A stretch of DNA of 64,000 nt, from NCBI GenBank assembly GCA_028284195.1, contig JANQSE010000002.1:434001-498000 (forward strand), written 5' to 3'. The translations under genes were made by a program, and so were the position numbers. Below, in pieces: positions 35,479 through 44,075 of this stretch. Positions within the stretch are counted from its first letter, which is position 1. Each line of letters starts with the position of its first letter. The notes below the pieces were generated by a model. The model did not search any database. It saw nothing but the letters and a program-made list of their open reading frames with translations, and was not told the DNA's origin. The DNA comes from Balneola sp. GTDB lineage: Bacteria; Bacteroidota; Rhodothermia; Balneolales; Balneolaceae.

Positions 35479-36771
35479 TTATAGCGGTTTTAAGGTTGCT
35501 TCTATGGCTTCAGCAAGCTTTTTTTCTACTTCTGTTTCAGAGGCATAAACGGGCCATTTTTTAACTACATCCTTAATCTGGTCTAAAATTCTTGATGCTT
35601 TTTTAATACTCATTTGATAGGCAACATCAAGTAAATCCTGGCGGGTAATATTATCTCTCTTTCCATTTATACTGAGGGAATGCTGGCTTACCCATTCACT
35701 GCCCGGGCGGTAAGCATGGCACACATCGTATGCCGGGGCTAATTTCCAAATACCATCTTTATCCATCATGAAAGCAAAGTTCTTGGTATGATCGTCACAG
35801 TTTTTGCTCATAACATTGAATGCCATTCGTCGAAACATTTGCTCTGCTTGTGGATATGGAAGACGTAATATGCGCATGGTTTCAAACAACTGCTCATAAC
35901 TGAATTGGAACACATCATTAAAATCAAAATGTCGTAGAGCGCAAAACGTTTGCACGTGTATTTTACCTGCTTTGCCAACCCGGTCGAAGCGTTTTGTCAT
36001 AAAATGGGCTCGTCCGTGTTCTTCCAGTAACCGGGATTCCATCATATTTATCCCGCAATCTGTGGCCATATTGAAGTATGCCATTTCTACGCGGCCATAC
36101 CCGCTTGAGGCCCCAAACTGTTTGTCAGTAACACCATCAAATTTAATCAGCCAGTGCTCAAAACCTTCTGGGGCATGGTGCTGTCCACTTCGTATTTCTT
36201 CAGTTTGTTCATTAAAAGCTATAACAGCTTTAGCTCTTGCTCCACCTGCCGAAGTACCGATTTTAAGTACATCAAAGAAATCTCTTTCATCTTTAGTTCC
36301 TGCTTTAGCATTGAACTGTTTTTTGTTTGAGAGAATTTTTTCAGAAACCTGGATCAACGAATCAATTTCGAGATTCTTAGAAACACTGCCCGATCCTCCT
36401 TGCGAAGGTTCAATTTCTAATGCTCCCATTCCCCGTTTTCCTATAAAGCAAAGAGTCTCTATCGGATTCAGGCTTCCAACGGTGCGGCTCTGCCTGGTTA
36501 GCCAGGTATTTATAAGTGCATTTCCATAATGATCGGGAAGAATATCTGCTAACAAACCAGGTAAACCCTTAAAAGTATCCAGATTTTTTAGCTCAGGAAA
36601 AGTGAAGATTCTTTTTTGAGCATTTTTGAGTGGTATTTTTATAGGAGAAATATCAAAATTTGATTTTAGAAATTGAGGATCAAATTCAAATGCTCCAACT
36701 CCGGTACGCTCGTTCCAGGCTAATGCTCCAACTCTCTGCTCCCAAAGGTTTATATAGGCCGTAGTAATCAT
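35479..36771 (-). CDS. hipA: HipA-family serine/threonine kinase toxin
   Basis: About 430 residues. Toxin of a hipBA module; E. coli HipA phosphorylates glutamyl-tRNA synthetase and causes growth arrest. Seen: the N-terminal HipA domain (LWEQRVGALAWNERTG), the glycine-rich KIGTSAGGARAKAVIAF loop, HWLIKFDGV with the ATP-binding Lys, the catalytic segment SKNCDDHTKNFAFM, and LAPAYDV with the metal-binding Asp. All key residues look intact. The ATG at 36771 overlaps the antitoxin stop by one base (TAATG). A TTG at 36777 would add two residues. Confidence 0.92.
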   Translation of the reverse strand: MITTAYINLWEQRVGALAWNERTGVGAFEFDPQFLKSNFDISPIKIPLKNAQKRIFTFPELKNLDTFKGLPGLLADILPDHYGNALINTWLTRQSRTVGSLNPIETLCFIGKRGMGALEIEPSQGGSGSVSKNLEIDSLIQVSEKILSNKKQFNAKAGTKDERDFFDVLKIGTSAGGARAKAVIAFNEQTEEIRSGQHHAPEGFEHWLIKFDGVTDKQFGASSGYGRVEMAYFNMATDCGINMMESRLLEEHGRAHFMTKRFDRVGKAGKIHVQTFCALRHFDFNDVFQFSYEQLFETMRILRLPYPQAEQMFRRMAFNVMSKNCDDHTKNFAFMMDKDGIWKLAPAYDVCHAYRPGSEWVSQHSLSINGKRDNITRQDLLDVAYQMSIKKASRILDQIKDVVKKWPVYASETEVEKKLAEAIEATLKPL

Positions 36772-37076
36772 TACCAATCCACTCCGGGATCTTCTACCCG
36801 GTTTACAGCAGAACTACCGGAAGCGCGTTGACGCTTTTTTTCGCTGAGTTTAGCAAGTTCTAAAGGGCTAATCTGCTCTTTTATTACAAATACCTCTAAT
36901 ACATGTAATTGATTGAGTGCCCTTAACAGCTGAACGAAAGTGAGCATATTTACTCTGGTACCACGCTCAAATTCACTGAGTGTGGATCTGTTAATACCTG
37001 CAGTTTCTGCTACTTCAGCCTGAGTTCTGTTTTGTTCCAGGCGATGATGCCGTACAAATTCTCCCAAAGTAGCCAT
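36771..37076 (-). CDS. hipB: HipB-like XRE-family antitoxin
   Basis: About 101 residues from the ATG at 37076 (an ATG at 37127 would add 17 residues without family similarity). The N-terminal helix-turn-helix has TQAEVAETAGINRSTLSEFE at about 20-39. A basic linker and a C-terminal tail ending VDW follow; such tails contact HipA. It neutralises HipA and probably represses its own promoter in the AT-rich region upstream. Coupled to hipA by the TAATG overlap. Confidence 0.9.
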   Translation of the reverse strand: MATLGEFVRHHRLEQNRTQAEVAETAGINRSTLSEFERGTRVNMLTFVQLLRALNQLHVLEVFVIKEQISPLELAKLSEKKRQRASGSSAVNRVEDPGVDW

Positions 37077-37238
37077 TATGTAGGAATTGGTTGCACTTTC
37101 CCATCTAATGTTAGAATAATACATCATTACATGTCATTTTATTAGTTAATGTAAGAATTATTCATCAAATATAGTATATGATATAATAAGTTTTACATAA
37201 TGATTATCCAGTTATTTTATTATTTTGTTGTTAAAAAT

Positions 37239-37253
37239 ATACATTAAATGTAT
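37239..37253. promoter_or_regulatory. 15-bp palindrome, candidate HipB operator
   Basis: ATACATTAAATGTAT: seven matched base pairs around a central A. Located about 165 bases before the hipB ATG. Its role as operator is inference. Confidence 0.4.
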
Positions 37254-37313
37254 TTATATGCTTTTATGTTGTATAAATCATACAAAATATCAAGTGAATA
37301 ATCCAGTACTTAT

Positions 37314-37327
37314 TATGTCATGACATA
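37314..37327. promoter_or_regulatory. 14-bp palindrome TATGTCATGACATA, candidate operator
   Basis: Perfect palindrome about 100 bases before the typA ATG. Its half-site ATGTCA recurs at 37131-37136, close to the hipB start, which fits a repressor binding two spaced sites. Binding protein unknown. Confidence 0.4.
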
Positions 37328-37428
37328 CTACAAGCAAGTTCGTCTTAAAACAAGTAAGCATTTCATCTTCATTATTTGTTTGAAATAGCTGTACCTTCAA
37401 GGCTTCCTAAATTTCACTAATACGCTTC

Positions 37429-39249
37429 ATGCAACAAGAACTAAGAAATATCGCCATCATCGCACACGTAGATCATGGCAAAACTACATTGGTAGATCAA
37501 ATCCTGAAACAAAGTGGTACGTTTAGAGAGAATCAGGATATAGAGGAGAGAGTAATGGATTCTGGCGATCTTGAAAAAGAGCGCGGAATTACCATTAGTT
37601 CAAAGAATACCGCTGTTCATTGGAATGGAACCAAGATTAATATAGTAGATACTCCCGGCCATGCCGATTTTGGAGGCGAAGTAGAGCGTATTTTAAAAAT
37701 GGTTAACGGCGTAATTCTTCTGGTGGATGCTGCTGAAGGTCCACTTCCACAAACCAAGTTTGTTCTCCGTAAATCACTGAGCCTCGGTTATAAACCGATA
37801 GTGGTTATCAACAAGATTGACCGAAAAGATGCTCGCCCAGATACTGTATTAGATGAAATTTTTGATTTGTTTGTGATGTTAGATGCCAATAACGATCAAT
37901 TAGATTTCCCGGTTTTATATGCTATTGCAAGAGACGGAATTGCAAAACTGGAATTGGAAGAAGAGGGAACGAGTTTAGCCCCTTTGATGGATACAATAGT
38001 TGAACATGTTCCTGCACCTGAGCAACCGGTTGCTGAGCAATTTAAAATGTTAGTAAGCAGCATAGACTGGAACGACTACGTTGGAAGAATCGCTGTTGGC
38101 AGAATTGAGCAAGGTACGGTGAAGCTAAACCAGGAAGTGGCGTTGATTAATGGCCAGGGCGAACAGAAAATGAAAGGACGGGCCACCAAACTGTTTACAT
38201 TTAACGGATTGCAACGTGAGCCGATTGAGGAAGCGTACGCTGGTGATATCGTAGCACTTGCCGGATACGACTCCGTAAATATCGGGGATACATTAACAGA
38301 TGTAGCAGACCCTACACCGTTGGGGTACGTGGATTTAGATAAGCCGACCATTGCAATGTATTTCAGGGTGAATAACTCACCTTTTGCGGGGTTAGAAGGA
38401 AAGTATGTAACATCCAATCAGATTAAAGACCGGTTGGAAAGAGAAGTACGAACAAATGTAGCTATGAAATTGGAGGCAACAGGCAGCCCGGATGTTTTTA
38501 AAGTATCAGGACGGGGCGAATTGCAGATGGCTATCTTGATTGAGCAGATGCGGCGTGAAGGGTATGAGTTTGCCGTATCCCGGCCGGAAGTATTGATGCA
38601 GGAAATAGATGGGGTAACTCATGAACCCGTTGAAGAAGTTGTAGTGGATGTACATACCGATTACAGCAACAAAGTAATCGACAATTTGCAGAAGCGTAAA
38701 GGTATTATGCAGGGGATGAGCCATGAAGGAGAGAATAACCGAATTGAGTTCAGAGTTCCGTCAAGAGGATTGATTGGTTTTCGTGGAGAGATGTTAACTG
38801 AGACTCGTGGTACTGGAATTATGCACCAGCAATTTGATGCGTACGAACCTTACGCTGGAGAAATTCCGGGAAGAAGCCGCGGTGCTTTGATTGCTTTGGA
38901 ACAAGGTGATGTGACGGGATATGCTTTGGAAGGTATTCAGGATCGTGGTCAATTCTTTGTAGAATCAGGTGATAAAACGTACATGGGTATGGTGGTAGGG
39001 TTAAACAATCGTACCGATGATATGGTGGTAAACGTAGTAAAGAAAAAGAATTTAACGAATCATCGTGCAACTCAAACTGCTGACTCTGTTAAAATATCTC
39101 AGGCAAAAAAGATGAGCCTGGAAGAATGCATTGAGTTCATTGCCAGTGATGAGCTGCTGGAAGCTACTCCTGAAAGCCTTCGTATTCGTAAGAAGTTTCT
39201 CGATCACAATGAGCGTAAGCGGGAAGAGAAAAAGAAAGCAAGTGTTTAA
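37429..39249 (+). CDS. typA: Ribosome-associated translational GTPase TypA/BipA
   Basis: 606 residues, the family length. Cytoplasmic GTPase of the EF-G type that binds 70S ribosomes and helps assembly or stress translation. Seen: P-loop AHVDHGKTTLVDQIL (13-27), ERGITISSKNTAV, DTPGHADFGGEVER, NKIDRKDARP, then EF-G-like domains III and V and the TypA-specific C-terminus (TETRGTGIMHQQFDAYEPY, GRSRGALIALEQGDVTGYAL). Alone on its strand between two toxin-antitoxin modules and convergent with acyl-CoA dehydrogenase (3-base gap). Confidence 0.96.
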   Translation: MQQELRNIAIIAHVDHGKTTLVDQILKQSGTFRENQDIEERVMDSGDLEKERGITISSKNTAVHWNGTKINIVDTPGHADFGGEVERILKMVNGVILLVDAAEGPLPQTKFVLRKSLSLGYKPIVVINKIDRKDARPDTVLDEIFDLFVMLDANNDQLDFPVLYAIARDGIAKLELEEEGTSLAPLMDTIVEHVPAPEQPVAEQFKMLVSSIDWNDYVGRIAVGRIEQGTVKLNQEVALINGQGEQKMKGRATKLFTFNGLQREPIEEAYAGDIVALAGYDSVNIGDTLTDVADPTPLGYVDLDKPTIAMYFRVNNSPFAGLEGKYVTSNQIKDRLEREVRTNVAMKLEATGSPDVFKVSGRGELQMAILIEQMRREGYEFAVSRPEVLMQEIDGVTHEPVEEVVVDVHTDYSNKVIDNLQKRKGIMQGMSHEGENNRIEFRVPSRGLIGFRGEMLTETRGTGIMHQQFDAYEPYAGEIPGRSRGALIALEQGDVTGYALEGIQDRGQFFVESGDKTYMGMVVGLNNRTDDMVVNVVKKKNLTNHRATQTADSVKISQAKKMSLEECIEFIASDELLEATPESLRIRKKFLDHNERKREEKKKASV

Positions 39250-39252
39250 CTT

Positions 39253-40425
39253 TCAGACCAGTGTTTTCTTTAATTCCCTGGCAATGATCAATCGCTGAAC
39301 TTCGGATGTGCCTTCACCGATAGTCATGAGTTTGGCATCGCGGAGGAATCGCTCAACATGATATTCTTTGGTATATCCATACCCGCCATGAATTTGAATG
39401 GCTTCCAAAGCAGCACGAACTGAAAGCTCGGAAGCAAAAAGCTTTGCCATAGAGGCTTCAACGGTATATGGTTTGCCATTATCTTTTAACCATGCAGCAC
39501 GCAGAACCAGTAAGCGGGCAGCGTCAATTTCAGTTGCCATATCTACTATTTTCCCTTCCATGTACTGGAAGTTGCCGATTTCGGTACCAAACTGTTTTCT
39601 TTCCATGGAATATTTGAGAGCTTCTTCATAAGCTCCACGGGCAATACCTACAGATAAAGCTGCAATACCAACCCTTCCACCATCCAATACTTTCATAGTA
39701 TCGATAAAACCCATTCCCTCTTCCCCAAGAAGGTTTTCAGCAGGTACTTTTACATTTTCAAATACAACTTCGGTAGTGTCTGACGAGTTCATTCCCAGCT
39801 TATGCATACCTGGCCCTGGATGCACCCCCTCCCATTTTCCTTCAACAATAAACGCACTGATTCCTTTAGTTCCCTTAGATGGATCGGTTTTAGCAAGTAC
39901 AACATATACATCACCAACCGAACCCTGGGTGATAAATATTTTTGAGCCATTGATTACGTAATAATCGCCTTCTCTTATTGCGGTGGTTTTCATGCCGGAA
40001 GCATCAGAGCCGGAGCTGGGCTCTGTTAAGCACCATGCAGCTAACTGTTCTCCGGAAGTAAGAACGGGCATATATTTCATTTTTTGCTCGTGATTGCCGG
40101 CAATGGCAATATGGCCTGTTCCCAAAGAAGTATGAGAGGCTACAGTTAATGCAAGGGAGGCATCCCACCGTGCTATTTCTTCAAGGACGAGACAAAAGCT
40201 GACAACATCAAAACCGCCGCCACCATATTGCTCTTCATGATAGATACCCAGCATTCCAAGCTCTCCCAGTTGTTTCACGATTTCATGTGGGAATTCTTTG
40301 GAATTATCACGCTCCATTACTGTATCAGCGACCCTACGTTCTACAAATTCTTTAACGCTGTCACGGATCATTTTTTGATCTTCAGTAAGCTCAAAAGAGA
40401 GTTCTCTTTCTAAGGTGGTGTCCAT
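39253..40425 (-). CDS. Acyl-CoA dehydrogenase
   Basis: 390 residues. FAD enzyme that oxidises acyl-CoA to trans-2-enoyl-CoA and passes electrons to ETF. Seen: the [18 protein letters not shown] flavin block, [18 protein letters not shown], and near the C-terminus [20 protein letters not shown] and the catalytic-Glu segment [18 protein letters not shown]. The Glu in GEGT is the usual base of short/medium-chain enzymes. The ETF genes lie 3.6 kb away on the same strand, separated by fixC/fixX and the vapBC module. Chain-length preference not resolved. Confidence 0.93.
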   Translation of the reverse strand: MDTTLERELSFELTEDQKMIRDSVKEFVERRVADTVMERDNSKEFPHEIVKQLGELGMLGIYHEEQYGGGGFDVVSFCLVLEEIARWDASLALTVASHTSLGTGHIAIAGNHEQKMKYMPVLTSGEQLAAWCLTEPSSGSDASGMKTTAIREGDYYVINGSKIFITQGSVGDVYVVLAKTDPSKGTKGISAFIVEGKWEGVHPGPGMHKLGMNSSDTTEVVFENVKVPAENLLGEEGMGFIDTMKVLDGGRVGIAALSVGIARGAYEEALKYSMERKQFGTEIGNFQYMEGKIVDMATEIDAARLLVLRAAWLKDNGKPYTVEASMAKLFASELSVRAALEAIQIHGGYGYTKEYHVERFLRDAKLMTIGEGTSEVQRLIIARELKKTLV

Positions 40426-40587
40426 CTTTTTTGAAGTCTTTAGTTATTGATATAGTACATTGGAAACACTTCCACAAGATAAGAGATTTTTTTGAATCGA
40501 AAAGATTTCTCACAGCTTACTACCAGGATGATTGATTTCAAGAAATTCTTAATCAGGTGTGAATTTATTTAGTTTGCTTGCTTTAAA

Positions 40588-40601
40588 AGCATATATATGC
40601 T
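40588..40601. promoter_or_regulatory. Perfect 14-bp palindrome, candidate VapBC operator
   Basis: AGCATATATATGCT equals its reverse complement and lies 12 bases before the antitoxin ATG. A TTTG at 40573-40576 could be the -33 box, so antitoxin binding would block the promoter. Autoregulation through such palindromes is usual for VapBC. Confidence 0.6.
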
Positions 40602-40612
40602 AATATGTTTTT

Positions 40613-40879
40613 ATGAGAACAACAATCGACATACCGAGTGATCTGATGAAAAAGGTAAAGATCAAAGCCGCAAAAGAGGGAATTACTTTAAAGGATCTTT
40701 TTATCAGAAGTTTGAGATCTGAAGTAGAAGTGAATGTCAAAACCCACATTGAGAAATTAAGAGAATTAGGAAGTTTGGGAAATGCTGATGATCTAAAACC
40801 TGAAGATTCCGGGTTTAACTTTGATTTTGAGCCTGAGAGCGAATTCTTTTTTTATGTAAATGAAGCAAAAGAAAAATGA
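40613..40879 (+). CDS. vapB: VapB-type ribbon-helix-helix antitoxin
   Basis: 88 residues. Begins MRTTIDIPSDLMKKVKIKAA, a ribbon-helix-helix start (beta strand TTIDIP, then two helices) as in VapB antitoxins. The acidic, aromatic C-terminus (FDFEPESEFFFYVNEA) is the likely toxin-binding part. The toxin gene follows after 9 bases. It would neutralise VapC and bind the palindrome just upstream. Confidence 0.8.
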   Translation: MRTTIDIPSDLMKKVKIKAAKEGITLKDLFIRSLRSEVEVNVKTHIEKLRELGSLGNADDLKPEDSGFNFDFEPESEFFFYVNEAKEK

Positions 40880-40888
40880 ATTTCTTCT

Positions 40889-41293
40889 GTGATACTACTT
40901 GATACCCATATATTAATTTGGTGGAGCCTCAGGAGTAAACGATTATCTGAAAGTCAGTTTCAAAAATTAGATAGCTGGTCAGCATCAAACAAACTTCTTA
41001 TTTCAATTATATCGATCTGGGAAGTAGAAATGCTCGATCGCAAGAAGAAAATACAATTGGGCGAAAATTTTGGAAAATGGACTTCAAAAGTAACACACTC
41101 CGATATTTTGCAAGTTATTCCGTTGAGCAGAGAATTAATTCTTGCTCAAAGAACTCTTCCTGAAAACTTCCACCCTGATCCGGCAGATAGATTGATAGTT
41201 TCTACTGCAAAGCTACTTGATTTGCCGCTTGTAACTCAGGATCAGAAAATTATAGATTCTACAGCTTGTAAAATTTGGAGCTTTACCGATTAA
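40889..41293 (+). CDS. vapC: VapC-type PIN-domain ribonuclease toxin
   Basis: 134 residues from GTG at 40889; no in-frame ATG lies between the antitoxin stop and the first conserved residues. PIN domain acidic residues are in place: Asp5 (LLDTHILIWW), Glu45 (SIWEVEML), Asp in HPDPADRLIVSTA, and Asp in VTQDQKI. VapC toxins cleave tRNA or rRNA. It converges on the fixX-like gene with 4 bases between stops. Confidence 0.87.
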   Translation: MILLDTHILIWWSLRSKRLSESQFQKLDSWSASNKLLISIISIWEVEMLDRKKKIQLGENFGKWTSKVTHSDILQVIPLSRELILAQRTLPENFHPDPADRLIVSTAKLLDLPLVTQDQKIIDSTACKIWSFTD

Positions 41294-41297
41294 TTGG

Positions 41298-41600
41298 TTA
41301 CCCGAAATTCCAGGTAACGCCACGGCCAATTTCAGGATCGGGGTAGTTCCAATTTACAGCCCCCTGATCGCAGGCATACATACAGGTTCCGCATTCGATG
41401 CAATCTTCCACCTGAAAGTGAACTTTACCGGCTTCGTCCATGGTGTAGCAGTTTGCAGGGCAAACCCAGGTTGTGCATTTGTGCGGGCATGTGGAATTAC
41501 AGATATCGGTATCTACAATAATATGAGGTTTGATTTCAGACTTGGCCTGATTCCTATAACTAACAAGACCAAGGCGTTCGGGTAGGCTGAGATATTTCAT
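41298..41600 (-). CDS. fixX: FixX-like ferredoxin of ETF-quinone oxidoreductase
   Basis: 100 residues. The iron-sulfur partner of FixC. Cysteines: CNSTCPHKCTTWVCPANC in the first half and DCIECGTCMYACDQG in the second, followed by the family ending WNYPDPEIGRGVTWNFG. It takes electrons from the flavoprotein partner on the way to quinone. The ATG overlaps the fixC-like stop (ATGA), showing translational coupling. Confidence 0.9.
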   Translation of the reverse strand: MKYLSLPERLGLVSYRNQAKSEIKPHIIVDTDICNSTCPHKCTTWVCPANCYTMDEAGKVHFQVEDCIECGTCMYACDQGAVNWNYPDPEIGRGVTWNFG

Positions 41601-42922
41601 AATGCTTTACGTGCTTTAAATCCTAGTTTTGCAAGTTCCCATAAAGAAGAATGTCGTTTGATAGCTCCAAGTAGCATTTTCTCTGATTTTGGAGTTGGTT
41701 CGTTTTTAATACTGAAGAATTGTCGGCCAAAATCGCAAACAAGATTCGGAACTTTATTCTGCATGGTATCGGTATGCAACAGATGAACCGCATCCTGAAA
41801 ACCTTTTATGTCTTTCATAACATAACTATCGTCCATTTTAGTGCGATAGTTTTTAAGCGTTGCAGAAGAATAATCATTTTTTGCTTTTGCTTCTACGATC
41901 GTTTCTGCAGCCAGAATTCCCGATCGCATGGCATAATCCATTCCCTGGATAGCTTTCCCCGCATTCATCAGTAAGTTGGCAGCTTCACCTGCCAGAAGAA
42001 TTCCATCTTTGTAAAGCTCTTTAGGCATTACTCGTGAATCTCCTGAAGAAACCACATGTGCCGAATATTCTACAATCTCACCGCCTTTAATGGCATCTGC
42101 AATAGTTGGGTGTTTTTTGAAGTGGTTCAGAACATCATAGGGCTTCTGTTTTTTTTCACGAAGATTCTTTAGCCCTAATACCAATCCCAATGAAATAGTA
42201 TCTCTGTTTGTATACAGGAAGCCGCCACCTTCAATTCCGTTTGTAGCCCATCCTACAAATTCATTACTCATCCCGCTTAAGCCATCCAGTTGAAAACGAT
42301 TTTCCAGCACTTTCTGATCAAAACGGATTACTTCTTTAATTCCGGTGAGCATATGATCAGCTGGTACATAATCATCCTGAAGTCCCACTTGTCTTGTAAG
42401 CAGGTTATTAACTCCTTCAGCAATAATCACAGAGTCGGCATGGAATTCATCTTCTCCGGTTTTGATACCGATTGCTTTATCATTTTCCATGATTACTTCG
42501 TCCACCTTTATATCGGTAGCTATGAATGAATCCATTGCGTAATCACTGGCATCAATAGCTTCCTGTACTTTACCGGCTAACCAGTTATCAAATTTTGAAC
42601 GAAGTACAACTACCCCGGTATATGGTTTTTCATTGAAATGTGAAGATTTGAAATCTAAAGAAAATGTTGACTGTTCATCCATGAAAGTAAGTCGGCGATG
42701 GTTGATATAACGCTCCCAACCTCCGTCTTCTTCCTCCCAGTAATTCGGCACAAGCTTGTTGAGGTCGCTGCCCCAAAGCACACCACCGGAAACGTTTTTA
42801 GATCCTGCAAACTCTCCCCGTTCAATGAGAAGGAACTTCATATTATTCCGGGCCAGTGTGATTGCGGCTGCTAAGCCGGCAACTCCTCCTCCAATTACTA
42901 TACAGTCAAATTTATCTTCCAT
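41597..42922 (-). CDS. fixC: FixC-like electron transfer flavoprotein-quinone oxidoreductase
   Basis: 441 residues. FAD enzyme that passes electrons from ETF to the quinone pool. The N-terminal Rossmann motif IVIGGGVAGLAAAITLA is followed by ERGEFAGSKNVSGGVLWG; LAGEAANLLMNAGKAIQGMD is the second FAD block. It is shorter than mitochondrial ETF-QO because the Fe-S domain is separate (fixX next door), as in FixC. With etfA and etfB upstream this forms a fixABCX-like set. No nitrogenase genes are present. Confidence 0.92.
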   Translation of the reverse strand: MEDKFDCIVIGGGVAGLAAAITLARNNMKFLLIERGEFAGSKNVSGGVLWGSDLNKLVPNYWEEEDGGWERYINHRRLTFMDEQSTFSLDFKSSHFNEKPYTGVVVLRSKFDNWLAGKVQEAIDASDYAMDSFIATDIKVDEVIMENDKAIGIKTGEDEFHADSVIIAEGVNNLLTRQVGLQDDYVPADHMLTGIKEVIRFDQKVLENRFQLDGLSGMSNEFVGWATNGIEGGGFLYTNRDTISLGLVLGLKNLREKKQKPYDVLNHFKKHPTIADAIKGGEIVEYSAHVVSSGDSRVMPKELYKDGILLAGEAANLLMNAGKAIQGMDYAMRSGILAAETIVEAKAKNDYSSATLKNYRTKMDDSYVMKDIKGFQDAVHLLHTDTMQNKVPNLVCDFGRQFFSIKNEPTPKSEKMLLGAIKRHSSLWELAKLGFKARKAL

Positions 42923-42934
42923 TTTTTTTATGTG

Positions 42935-43022
42935 GTCATTGCGAAGGTGAGCGGTAGCGAATCTGTAGCAATCTTAAGAGGATCGCCGCAGTCATAGCCA
43001 AAGGCTATTCCCTCGCGATGAC
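42935..43022. repeat. Dispersed repeat of the GTCATTGCGA type between fixC and etfA
   Basis: 88 bases with inverted ends: GTCATTGCGA at the start and TCGCGATGAC at the finish (one mismatch between arms), and inner pieces AGCGAATC and GGATCGCCGC. This repeat type is widespread in intergenic DNA of many bacteria. It ends at the etfA stop and fills nearly the whole 101-base gap, so it would lie in the operon message as a hairpin. Confidence 0.7.
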
Positions 43023-43023
43023 G

Positions 43024-43998
43024 TTAACCTTTAATCTTCTTTATTTCTTCAATGAATGGTGGCAAAATTTTATACAAATCACCCACAATTCCATAATCTG
43101 CTACTTCAAAAATAGGAGCGTCGGGGTCTTTGTTAATGGCAACGATTACTTTACTGTTTGCCATGCCCGCCACGTGCTGAATTGCGCCTGAAATACCAAC
43201 TGCAATATATAACTGCGGAGAAACAACTTTACCGGTTTGTCCGATCTGAAGGCTCGGGTCGTACACTCCGGATTCGGTTAGTGCTCTTGAGGCTCCGATT
43301 CCTGCATTTAATGTACGTGCCAGTTCGGCAATTAAAGCCTTGCCTTCATCGTCTTTAACGCCACGGCCGGCAGCTACAATGGCTTCTGCTTCATTAAGGT
43401 CGATAGTATCGCCGGCGGCAGATATAATTTCCCGCAGAGTAGCTTTGATCTCGGAATCGTCGATATTGAAATCCACATGTACAACGTCAGCATCAGCAGG
43501 GGATTCAACTAAATCGTAAGAACCGGAACGCACAGAAACGATCACTTTTTCAGATTTTGCTTCGGTGTTGTTCATAATTTTTGCGGCCATCACTGGACGT
43601 TTTGCTTTAACACCACCATCAATTAATTCGAATGAAGCCACATCAGCAATTACTGCGGCATTTTGGTTTGCTGCTAAAGCACCTAAAATATCTTTTGTAC
43701 CCTCCGTTGATGCAAAAGCGAACACGGAAGGGCTTACTTGGTTCATTACTGCAGCCAATGCCTTCAGTAACGGAGCATTCATATGATTTTTGAAAACAGG
43801 ATGTTCAACTACATGAACTTTCGCTGCTCCGTATTTTTGAATGCCTTCAACAAAAGATGCAGCATTTTCATCTATAACTACGGCTTCAACTGAAAGGCCG
43901 GCTGCATCCCCAATAGTTTTACAGTGAGACAGAACTTCTAAAGATGAACGCTTGACTTTTCCGTCGGTGATTGCAATGTGAGTTAGTATTGTGCTCAT
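43024..43998 (-). CDS. etfA: Electron transfer flavoprotein subunit alpha
   Basis: 324 residues. FAD-binding subunit of ETF. The C-terminal FAD domain has GASRALTESGVYDPSLQIGQ, GKVVSPQLYIAVGISGAIQH and AINKDPDAPIFEVADYGIVGD, all standard. It accepts electrons from acyl-CoA dehydrogenases together with EtfB, and passes them to the FixCX pair downstream. Whether this ETF is bifurcating (FixAB type) is suggested by synteny only. Confidence 0.95.
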   Translation of the reverse strand: MSTILTHIAITDGKVKRSSLEVLSHCKTIGDAAGLSVEAVVIDENAASFVEGIQKYGAAKVHVVEHPVFKNHMNAPLLKALAAVMNQVSPSVFAFASTEGTKDILGALAANQNAAVIADVASFELIDGGVKAKRPVMAAKIMNNTEAKSEKVIVSVRSGSYDLVESPADADVVHVDFNIDDSEIKATLREIISAAGDTIDLNEAEAIVAAGRGVKDDEGKALIAELARTLNAGIGASRALTESGVYDPSLQIGQTGKVVSPQLYIAVGISGAIQHVAGMANSKVIVAINKDPDAPIFEVADYGIVGDLYKILPPFIEEIKKIKG

Positions 43999-44020
43999 AT
44001 ATTAATTTGTTTTCTTTTAA

Positions 44021-44071
44021 GTGATTCCGCACTTGATGCAGAATCTGGATTCCTGCTTTTGCAGGAATGAC
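44021..44071. repeat. Dispersed hairpin repeat between etfA and etfB
   Basis: GATTC-c-GCA / TGC-a-GAATC forms one small stem, and ATTCCTGC (44049-44056), loop TTTT, GCAGGAAT (44061-44068) a perfect 8-bp second stem. The element ends in AATGAC. A third repeat type, common in intergenic DNA of other bacteria; it sits within the etfBA transcript. Confidence 0.68.
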
Positions 44072-44075
44072 TTAG

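Larger units (their letters stand above)
37077..37428. promoter_or_regulatory. AT-rich divergent control region between hipBA and typA
   Basis: A 352-base gene-free stretch, very AT-rich, with two perfect palindromes (37239-37253 and 37314-37327) and a further ATGTCA half-site at 37131-37136. It must hold the hipBA and typA promoters. No RNA gene or coding frame is convincing in it. Confidence 0.55.
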
